From an uncultured Clostridia bacterium (GTDB taxonomy: Bacteria; Bacillota; Clostridia; Christensenellales; UBA1242), in contig CALWRL010000003.1 of NCBI GenBank assembly GCA_944383945.1, forward strand, positions 1-26,093: a DNA stretch of 26,093 nucleotides, given 5' to 3'. The position numbers and the translations under genes were made by a program. Below are positions 16,017 through 23,300 of this stretch, piece by piece; the first letter of the stretch is position 1; each line of letters begins with the position of its first letter. Below the pieces are notes generated by a model, which was not told the origin of the DNA, made no database searches, and saw nothing but the letters and a program-made list of their open reading frames with translations.

Positions 16017-17583
16017 ACGGATTATATTGAGATGGATTTTCTTGCGTTATTTTTTTGTTTGCAGAACTTTCATTTAACTTTGAATTGGAACTTTGTGGTG
16101 GAATTATTTCCACATCATTTTCTGGCAATGTCATGCCCTCTCCCAATGTTTCTGTTCCTTCCATAACAATTCCTTTTTGTGGATAGTAATATTCATCTCT
16201 AATCAACTTTTTGCTGGTTAATTCTCCATTTTTATAATATTCCAAATATGCTTTTGAATGGTATCCTTCTCTTGGATATCTTATTCTTAAATATTCACCA
16301 GCATAAGTTATTTTGTTGGCATATTCTTTGTTTTCGTCTTTAACTATAACATCTCCTTCATGTGGAATTGTTCCAACAAATTCTGCTTTTCTTTTTACTT
16401 CAACACCTTCTTCAAATGGCTGACCATATATTTCAACATAGGCATTTTTTTCATCGCCCCATGTTTTAATGTAGATAGGATTTTCCAAATTATTTCTAAA
16501 TCTTAAATCTGAATAACCTTCGCTAACCATTGCGTCAAATGCAAGCGGAACATAGGAAACAGGCAATGAGTGCGGGTTAACTTCTAGTATTTCTAAATCT
16601 GATAATATCAAAGCATTGTAGAGTGTTGTTGAAGCTTGACAAGCCCCTCCGCCATAACCATCAACATAAACGCCGTTTAATATAATTTTTGCTTTTTGAT
16701 ATCCATTTTCTGGTGTTTTATCTCCAGTTACTGTGTTAAAGCTAACTTCTTCACCAGGTTTAACAACCATTCCATTAAAACTTTTAAGCGCTACATTAAC
16801 GTTATTTTTTCTTCCATCAACACTAGATGAGTAATCTGTTGAAAAACTTGACCTTAATTTTATGTTTGTTAAAGCATTTTCATCTAACATTTCAAATTCT
16901 ATTTCTTGTGTTGGAATCTCAACTTCTATTTGCAATGATGATTTAAATGCTTGATCTATTAATGCGTATAATTTTTCTTTATCAACATGTATACCTTTTT
17001 CTCCAGCGCTAATTGTAAACATATCTTTTCCCTTAGCATTTGGATTAAAAACAATTTCTTGATTTTTTGGTTCAACATTAATTTGACTAATTATTTCATC
17101 AATTTTTGTTTCAAAACCGCCTAAAACATACCTATAAGAAATGTTTTCTCTTAAACCGTTTGTTTTTATGTTTTTTACTGCTGATACTCTTTCTGCAACT
17201 GCACCTTTTCTTCCTATTGAAAATGCTTTCTCTATTGCCGGCATGACATCATTTTCAATAACAAAGTCGCTTCCCTTTAGTAACCACTCTTTATCTTGGT
17301 ATGTTAGCTTTATCTCTATTTCATTCTTATTGCTAAGCAACCTTGCTGAAATTAACTGATAGGCTTCGTTTTTATTCATTCCACTTACATCTATGCCGTT
17401 TATGCTTGTGTTTTCATAAAAATCGTTAGTTGATATAACTCCATTGTCGAACAAAAGTTGCCCAATTAATATTGCAGCAACAACAAATAAGCCAAAAACT
17501 ATAACAAATGATATAGAATTGAAAGCTCTTTTCTTTTTTATTTGCGTTTTTTGTTCTTCTATCTTTTTATCCTTTTCTTTCAT
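16015..17583 (-). CDS. VanW-family membrane-anchored cell-wall protein
   Basis: From the ATG at 17583 the protein has 522 residues: a charged cytoplasmic N-terminus, one membrane segment (about 23-45), a PG_binding_4-like region (about 65-235) and the VanW domain (about 245-388) with GYGGGACQASTTLYNA at 309-324. After this comes a G5-like C-terminal region (about 395-480) with KKLIRDEYYYPQKGI, and a Ser/Asn-rich tail. VanW proteins occur near vancomycin-resistance genes but most are housekeeping envelope proteins of unknown activity; nothing suggests resistance here. An ATG at 17625 would add 14 residues but has no ribosome binding site. The chosen start has GGAG 9 bp upstream, located inside the 3' arm of the rplA terminator hairpin. 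It occupies the place where rplJ-rplL usually follow rplA. Confidence 0.87.
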   Translation of the reverse strand: MKEKDKKIEEQKTQIKKKRAFNSISFVIVFGLFVVAAILIGQLLFDNGVISTNDFYENTSINGIDVSGMNKNEAYQLISARLLSNKNEIEIKLTYQDKEWLLKGSDFVIENDVMPAIEKAFSIGRKGAVAERVSAVKNIKTNGLRENISYRYVLGGFETKIDEIISQINVEPKNQEIVFNPNAKGKDMFTISAGEKGIHVDKEKLYALIDQAFKSSLQIEVEIPTQEIEFEMLDENALTNIKLRSSFSTDYSSSVDGRKNNVNVALKSFNGMVVKPGEEVSFNTVTGDKTPENGYQKAKIILNGVYVDGYGGGACQASTTLYNALILSDLEILEVNPHSLPVSYVPLAFDAMVSEGYSDLRFRNNLENPIYIKTWGDEKNAYVEIYGQPFEEGVEVKRKAEFVGTIPHEGDVIVKDENKEYANKITYAGEYLRIRYPREGYHSKAYLEYYKNGELTSKKLIRDEYYYPQKGIVMEGTETLGEGMTLPENDVEIIPPQSSNSKLNESSANKKITQENPSQYNP

Positions 17584-17614
17584 AAAATAAAACTCCGAAT
17601 TTAATTTCGGAGTT
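17584..17614 (-). terminator. Terminator hairpin after rplA that also contains the vanW-gene ribosome binding site
   Basis: On the minus strand AACTCCGAA and TTCGGAGTT (17606-17614, 17591-17599) form a perfect 9-bp stem with a 6-nt loop, followed by TTTTATTTT. It lies 22 bp after the rplA stop. The GGAG that would start VanW-gene translation is in the downstream arm, so the folded hairpin hides it. Confidence 0.75.
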
Positions 17615-17636
17615 ATTATCTGCATTTATTATATTT

Positions 17637-18317
17637 TTATGCTTTAACTTTAATTCCAGGACCCATTGTTGTTGCGATTGTGCAATTCTTAATGTATGTT
17701 CCTTTTGCTGCTGCAGGTTTTGCTTTGTTAATAGCATTTAAGATGACATCAAAGTTTTCAATAAGTTTTTCTTTGCCAAAGCTTACCTTTCCAATGATAA
17801 CGTGAACATTGTTTGTCTTATCTAAACGATATTCAACCTTACCAGCTTTTACATCTTCAATTGCTTTTTTAACATCCATTGTTACAGTTCCACTTTTTGG
17901 GTTTGGCATTAATCCCTTTGGTCCTAAAACCCTAGCTATTCTTCCAACTAAACCCATCATATCTGGAGTTGTTATACAAACATCAAAATCAAGCCAATTT
18001 TCTTTTTGAATTTTTTCAACAATTTCTTCTGCTCCAACAAAATCTGCATTTGCTTCTTGAGCTTCTTTTGCTTTTTCGCCTTTTGCTATTACCAAAACTT
18101 TAACACTTTTTCCTGTTCCGTTTGGTAAAACAACAACGCCTCTAACTTGTTGGTCTGCATTTCTTCCGTCAACGCCTAAACGAAAATGTGCTTCAACAGA
18201 TTCATCAAACTTTGCTTTTGCATTTGCAAGCATAAGTTCAATTGCCTCAGCTGTTTCATATTGCTTTGTTTTGTCGATTGCGCTTGCAGCGCTAATGTAA
18301 TTCTTTCCTCTTTTCAT
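17637..18317 (-). CDS. rplA: 50S ribosomal protein L1
   Basis: L1 binds 23S rRNA at the L1 stalk and represses its own operon by binding the rplK leader. The protein has 226 residues from the ATG at 18317, the usual size. Family signatures are VRGVVVLPNGTGKSVKVLV, DMMGLVGRIARVLGPKGLMP and the C-terminal NCTIATTMGPGIKV. An in-frame GTG at 18326 would add Met-Ala-His; I prefer the ATG because GAGGTGG sits 5 bp before it and overlaps that GTG, and because homologues begin near MxKRGKxY. It follows rplK by 11 bp and is closed by a hairpin terminator. Confidence 0.96.
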   Translation of the reverse strand: MKRGKNYISAASAIDKTKQYETAEAIELMLANAKAKFDESVEAHFRLGVDGRNADQQVRGVVVLPNGTGKSVKVLVIAKGEKAKEAQEANADFVGAEEIVEKIQKENWLDFDVCITTPDMMGLVGRIARVLGPKGLMPNPKSGTVTMDVKKAIEDVKAGKVEYRLDKTNNVHVIIGKVSFGKEKLIENFDVILNAINKAKPAAAKGTYIKNCTIATTMGPGIKVKA

Positions 18318-18328
18318 ATGCGCCACCT

Positions 18329-18754
18329 CTAATCTTCAACAACAACGCCCATGCTTCTTGCGCTGCCTTCAATCATTTTCATTGCCTGTTCAATGCTTGA
18401 TGCATTTAAATCTGGCATTTTAAGAGTTGCAATTTCGCGAATTTTATCTCTTTTGATTGTTCCGACTTTTTGTTTGTTTGGTTTTGCAGAACCTGTTTCA
18501 AGACCAATTGCTTTTTTAATTAAAACAGCAGCTGGTGGAGTTTTTAAAACAAAGTCAAAACTCCTGTCTTGATAGATGGTTATAACAACCGGTATAATGA
18601 GACCTGCTTGAGAAGCTGTTTTCTCATTAAATTCTTTGGTAAAGCCTGCAATATTAATTCCATGTGGTCCCAATGATGATCCAACTGGTGGCCCAGGAGT
18701 TGCTTTACCGGCTGGCAACTGTAATTTAACAATTGCATTAATCTTTTTAGCCAT
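18329..18754 (-). CDS. rplK: 50S ribosomal protein L11
   Basis: L11 binds the GTPase-associated region of 23S rRNA and is needed for factor-dependent GTP hydrolysis and the stringent response. All 141 residues are present, the normal length. Motifs are LQLPAGKATPGPPVGSSLGP near the N-terminus, FDFVLKTPPAAVLIKKA in the middle, and a C-terminal GSARSMGV. The start has AGGAGGG 5 bp before the ATG. It lies 92 bp downstream of nusG, and that gap contains the probable L1-binding leader. Confidence 0.97.
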   Translation of the reverse strand: MAKKINAIVKLQLPAGKATPGPPVGSSLGPHGINIAGFTKEFNEKTASQAGLIIPVVITIYQDRSFDFVLKTPPAAVLIKKAIGLETGSAKPNKQKVGTIKRDKIREIATLKMPDLNASSIEQAMKMIEGSARSMGVVVED

Positions 18755-18767
18755 ATTTCCCTCCTTT

Positions 18768-18809
18768 GTGGTTTTAACAAAACGACATGACTAACATCGT
18801 TTCTCCCAC
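18768..18809 (-). promoter_or_regulatory. Probable L1-binding autoregulatory leader of rplK-rplA
   Basis: The leader RNA has GUGGGAG (18803-18809), an inner stem AAACGA / UCGUUU (18797-18802 with 18780-18785), then CCAC (18768-18771) pairing with the first GUGG, directly before the rplK ribosome binding site. A GUGGGAG...CCAC arrangement ahead of rplK is, as I recall it, the usual L1 target in Firmicutes. L1 binding here would repress rplK and rplA translation. Confidence 0.55.
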
Positions 18810-18846
18810 TGATTTTATATATTTTAACGCCTTTTAGCGATAAAAC

Positions 18847-19482
18847 CTAAATAACTTTTCTTACTTGACTGAAATCTAAATCAACTGGTGTTTCACGACC
18901 AAACATTTCAACATTAACTTTAGCTCGTTTGTTTTCTTCATCAACTGCCATAACTGTTCCAACTGTGTTCATCAATGGCCCGTCAATTACTTCTATTTTA
19001 TCTCCAACTTCAAGTTTAATGTTAACGTCAACTCTTTCAAGTCTCATCTTTCTAATTTCTTCTTCTGTTAATGCAAGAGGTCTTCCCTTTGGTCCAACAA
19101 AACCTGTTATTCCTCTTGTTCTAGTTATGTTATGCCACAAATCATCTCCATAAATCATTTTAACCAATAAGTAGCAAGGCATAACTTTTTTAGAAACTAA
19201 TTTTCTTTTTCCATTTTTTTCTTCAATAACATCTTCCATAGGAATTATAATGTCAAAAATTCTATCTTGAAGGTTAAATTTTTCAACAACTGTTTCTAAA
19301 TTGTCTTTCGCAACTTGTTCGTAACCAGAAAAAGTGTGAAGAACATACCATTTTGAATCTGGACTGTTTCTAAATGGACTAATTTCCCCCTTGCTTTTTT
19401 CTGTTTCACAAGCTTCAACTTCATTTGTAAGCTCTTCGTTAGAAACTGTTTCTTGGCTTTTAATTTCTTCTTTCTCTTCCAT
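18847..19482 (-). CDS. nusG: Transcription termination/antitermination factor NusG
   Basis: NusG binds the RNA polymerase clamp, modulates pausing and links transcription to ribosomes. The 211-residue protein has an acidic N-terminal extension (1-35) absent from most homologues, an NGN domain (about 43-150: KWYVLHTFSGYE, MPCYLLVKM, TRGITGFVGPKGRP) and a C-terminal KOW domain (about 157-210: VGDKIEVIDGP, ending FSQVRKV). The ATG overlaps the secE stop by one base (TAATG), implying coupling, with GGGAGAG upstream. Operon order secE-nusG-rplK-rplA is the ancestral bacterial one. Confidence 0.97.
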   Translation of the reverse strand: MEEKEEIKSQETVSNEELTNEVEACETEKSKGEISPFRNSPDSKWYVLHTFSGYEQVAKDNLETVVEKFNLQDRIFDIIIPMEDVIEEKNGKRKLVSKKVMPCYLLVKMIYGDDLWHNITRTRGITGFVGPKGRPLALTEEEIRKMRLERVDVNIKLEVGDKIEVIDGPLMNTVGTVMAVDEENKRAKVNVEMFGRETPVDLDFSQVRKVI

Positions 19483-19991
19483 TACTTGCTCTCCCTTTTC
19501 TTCCTTTTAACAGCCCACACGATTAAACACATAATAACAACTAAAACTATTGCGCCTGCAATTCCAACAGACCCCCAAAGCTCTCCTTGTGTGTATTCAA
19601 CGCCATTTAATAATTTGAATAGGAATTTTAAAATATAATCAAAACCAAATAAAACAAGCGTGAAAAAAACGACAACCCCTAAAACAACTCCCGTTTGTTT
19701 AACAACTTTTGGAAAGGTTGGCCATGTAACTTTTTTAAGCTCGGAAAAAGATTCTTTAAATTTTCTTCCTATTTTACTTTGCCTTTTTTCTTTCTTTGCC
19801 TTAACGGTTTTTGCTTTTTTTGGCTCTTCTTTAACTTCTTTCTTTTCTTCAACTAAAACTGCTTCTTCCTGCTTGTTTTCAAGAACTTCAACATTGTTTG
19901 TTTCTTCAATGTTTTCAACATTGTTATTAACATCTAATTTAACAACAGGATTTTTCTTTTGCCCATTCTTCTTATTTTTGTTTTTAGCCAT
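19482..19991 (-). CDS. secE: Preprotein translocase subunit SecE with extra C-terminal membrane helix
   Basis: SecE clamps SecY in the translocon. The 169-residue protein has a long Lys/Glu/Asn-rich N-terminus (1-70), the SecE core (about 74-130) with FSELKKVTWPTFPKVVKQT and one membrane helix (about 101-127). It then has an unusual second membrane helix (about 139-161) ending in a basic tail (KRKKRESK). Most Firmicutes SecE proteins are about 60-90 residues and stop after the first of these helices. The ATG has AAAAGGAG 7 bp upstream. It lies between rpmG and nusG, as expected. Confidence 0.94.
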   Translation of the reverse strand: MAKNKNKKNGQKKNPVVKLDVNNNVENIEETNNVEVLENKQEEAVLVEEKKEVKEEPKKAKTVKAKKEKRQSKIGRKFKESFSELKKVTWPTFPKVVKQTGVVLGVVVFFTLVLFGFDYILKFLFKLLNGVEYTQGELWGSVGIAGAIVLVVIMCLIVWAVKRKKRESK

Positions 19992-20026
19992 TTAATAACT
20001 CCTTTTATAAAACAAACAGCGAAGGT

Positions 20027-20194
20027 TTACTTCGTTTCTTTATGAAGAGTGTGCTTGTTGCAACGCTTACAAAATTTGTTAAGTTCAATTCTTTCAGCAT
20101 CATTTTTCTTGTTTTTAACAGTTGCATAATTTCTTTCTTTACACTCTGTGCAAGCAAGTGTTATATAAGTTCTTGCTAAGTTTTTCTTTGCCAT
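20027..20194 (-). CDS. rpmG: 50S ribosomal protein L33, zinc-binding type
   Basis: A 55-residue protein starting MAKKNLARTY, with Cys15-x2-Cys18 (CTEC) and Cys42-x2-Cys45 (CKRC), the four zinc ligands of the C+ form of L33. A second, cysteine-free L33 is often encoded elsewhere and used when zinc is scarce; none is in this window. The start has AAGGAG 6 bp upstream. It is the first gene of the rpmG-secE-nusG-rplK-rplA cluster, 35 bp before secE, and follows a strong promoter. Confidence 0.96.
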   Translation of the reverse strand: MAKKNLARTYITLACTECKERNYATVKNKKNDAERIELNKFCKRCNKHTLHKETK

Positions 20195-20210
20195 AATTTT
20201 CTCCTTAAAA

Positions 20211-20250
20211 TCCTAAGTTTTGTTCTAGAAAAAACACCCCAAACTTAGGA
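20211..20250 (-). promoter_or_regulatory. Hairpin in the rpmG operon leader
   Basis: A perfect 10-bp inverted repeat (TCCTAAGTTT at 20211-20220, AAACTTAGGA at 20241-20250) with a 20-nt loop fills almost the whole leader between the predicted start (about 20253) and the rpmG ribosome binding site (20201-20206). On the minus strand it is followed by TTTT then AAGGAG. It could be an attenuator, a protein-binding element or an RNase site. Confidence 0.55.
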
Positions 20251-20259
20251 TGTGATATA

Positions 20260-20288
20260 ATAATATCATACTAAGTTCAAGGTGTCAA
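20260..20288 (-). promoter_or_regulatory. Strong sigma-A promoter of the rpmG-secE-nusG-rplKA operon
   Basis: A perfect TTGACA -35 (20283-20288), exactly 17 bp, and TATTAT (20260-20265, 5 of 6) on the minus strand. It is the best promoter match in the window, as expected for translation genes. The predicted start is near 20253, about 59 nt before the rpmG ATG. Confidence 0.88.
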
Positions 20289-20318
20289 CAAAAATTAGAA
20301 AATTTTATCAGGCTTTTC

Positions 20319-23300
20319 TTAAACACTAATTTTACTTAAAGTCCAAGAAGCTCCACTCTTAACAAAACTTACTTCTCCAATTTCTATGTTCATGTATTTG
20401 ATTTTTAAAACAAACTCTGATGAACCATTTGTATTAATAACATATGTTCCTTGGCTTGCGTCGTAAACAACTTCGGCTGTGCCGTCAATTATGTTGTATG
20501 AGAAGAATCCTGAGAGTCCGCCTGCTATTGCCTCTTGTGAAGTTCCGCCAGAAACAACCGCTTTAATATCATTTCCCCAACCATCTTTGAATGGTAAAAT
20601 TCCATTGTTTTCTGCTATTCCATCATTTTCAGTTACGCTAATGTCGTAATATCTTGCTCTTGTAACTTTTATTGTGCCAATCAATGTGTTTTCATTTTTG
20701 GTTGAACTATCCCCATAAACATTAACAACAACTGTTTGTCCTGCTCCTGGGTTTAAGGAAGTATTGTTTACAAATTCAGCGGTTATAGATTCTTTTATTC
20801 CATAGTAATCTACAAGATTAATTCCATTGCCCCAAACATTAATTCCAATTTCTGAATTAGTTGCAGAACCAGGAATAACAACGCCATAACTTCCAACAAT
20901 GTTTGCTTGGCTAGTGTCAACGCCAAAATATTTTTGAGTTAATTGATAATTGAATATCAATGACCCTGTTATAGTTTCCCCGTTTACACTGCATTCATAA
21001 GTTCCTTTCCAAGTTCCAGATCCATCTTTAACAAAACCATTGCTGTTAAATTGTGGAGTAGTTACATTTACAAATCCTTCATCTTCGGTAGGTGTTATGC
21101 TAATTGGGTTATCCTTAATTACCTCGGATTTTTTTATGTCGTATAAAACAAAGTAATCTGATACACTGCTGTCTTTAGCTTCTCCATTTGGAACATAAAG
21201 GGTTTCATATTTGTTATAAGGTGAACCAAACACAAGTTTATATCGTTGATTAATTGTTGTGTTAACCGAGAACGAAATAGATTCTTGAATTCCTCCAACT
21301 GCTGCCTTAATTGTTAAAGTAAAGTTGTTTCCTGTTATTTTCTCTTGATTATCAAAATATGTATTGTCTATGAAACCTAAAGATGTTTCGTTTAGCAATG
21401 TTGTTCCGGTAAGTTTGTCTTTTAATTCTTGGCTTTCGGCAAGCGAAATTGTAACTTGTATTGGCTTGTCAGTATCTGTTCCAAGAGATATATTTTCCAA
21501 TATAATGACTGATTTGTTGTCGTTTTCCGATGGCAAAGCCGTTTGTCCATCGTTCCAACCCCAGCTTCCGCCGGGTTTCTTTTCATACTTAAAGTATTTA
21601 ATCACGCCATCAACTTCACATTTTGCCCAAATTTCAAATGTGTCACCTTCATAAACATTTGAGCTAGATTGATTTAAGTCAACTTGAACGCTGTTACCTT
21701 CTTGGTTTTTGTAGTTGATTGTTATTATAACAGGGTTTCCAGCAGCGTCTGTTGCTTGATAGCCATATTCATCAACAATAATAACTTGAATTTGAGCGCC
21801 ACCCAAAGCAGTTTTATTTAATTTAAGCCCGTAGTTAGAAAGTGTGTTGCCTCCACCTGCTACTAATTGTGTGTTTCTGTTATTTCCTTCGCCTTGAACA
21901 TAAATTGCTGAATTACCAGAAACAACAATAACTTGAAGTTTAGATGCATCAACTGCACTATTTGCAGAAATCAACTTGTTTAGTGCTAAATTCATTGTCG
22001 TTCCAGCATCGCCGTCACTTGGAGTAAAGTTAATTATTGCATTACCAGATGTGTTAAGCGATTTTATTTCAACTTCTGGGACTATGTTAATTCTTAAATA
22101 GTAAACATTATTTCCAAAAGTTAGTTTTAAGTGAACAATATCTCCACCATTTTGCGCACCATGAGGAGTTATCATGTAGTTTTTAGTTCCGCTTTTTTCA
22201 TCTTCATAAATTTTTGTTAATGAAATTAATGAATCTTTGTTTGTTGTAAATCCTTCGTTTGTTATGTATGCGTCATGAAGCAACTCAACTTTAAATTTTG
22301 CATTTTCAATATTGAAATTTCCACCATCAAACAATGTTAAACCCAACATATCTTTTAAAACATCTTCAACAAGGTTGTAAGATTGTCCTGCTTTTAAGTT
22401 TAATGTTTTTGAAATTTGAATTGTAGTCTTTGTGGTTGGATTTGTGAAAGCCTTAAATTCATCTTGATTGTATTGGCTTAAATTGTTTTCGCTTGTAAAC
22501 TCTCCATTTTTATTAACAACAATTTCATCAAAAACACCATCTTCAAATTTATAATCGTTAACAATTGTGTATTTATATGTTCCAACAACTGTTCCAAATG
22601 TGTTTGTTATTTCAATCGTTTCAGGCTCTTCGCCTGTTAAATTAAATGTTTCGTTTATATTATTAAAGTAAGTTTCCGCTTGGCTAAAAGGTATTTTATA
22701 TGTTGTGTTGCCATTAGTGTAGAAGAAATTAATTTTTGAATATGGTTGAACAACATTTGATGAATGTATAGCATCTGTTCCAACAGAATTTTCTGGATTT
22801 ATAACATACTCATACATATCTTTGTTGTTAATATTTCCAAAAATGCTTGTTAAAGAAAGCGCGTTGTTTTCCAATTCTATTGGTTCATAATATGTTGCAA
22901 CTTTATTATTAACGCTAACATAATAGAAATTTGTTCCGATGTTTGTAACAACTTTTATTGGCCACAAACCATCTTTGTAGAATTTAATTGCGCCATCTTC
23001 TATTCCGCAAATGTTTGCATCATCATCGCCACCTAAAATGTCGAAATCTGTTACATCTGTTACTGTTGCAATTGAGCTTGTTATTCCTCCAACATTTTCA
23101 TTTTCTAAAATAAATATCTTAGCGTATTCAACATATTGCCCGCCAATTATGTAAACTTTAACAGGTTTAACATCTTGTTCTCCATAATTAAAATATGAAT
23201 ATTTTTCGTTTGCTAAAAGTTCTAAATAGATAATTCCCTTATCAAGAGTATTTTGCTTTGTTTGAATTTTAATATATCCATCTTGTAATTGGAAAACTTT

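Noticed and set aside
16015..17583. Vancomycin-resistance gene
   Set aside because: VanW-domain proteins are common in Clostridia without resistance; no vanA/B/H/X/R/S genes are present.
17584..17625. Longer start of the VanW-family gene
   Set aside because: No ribosome binding site precedes it and the first 14 residues are encoded by the terminator hairpin. Kept only as a regulatory possibility.
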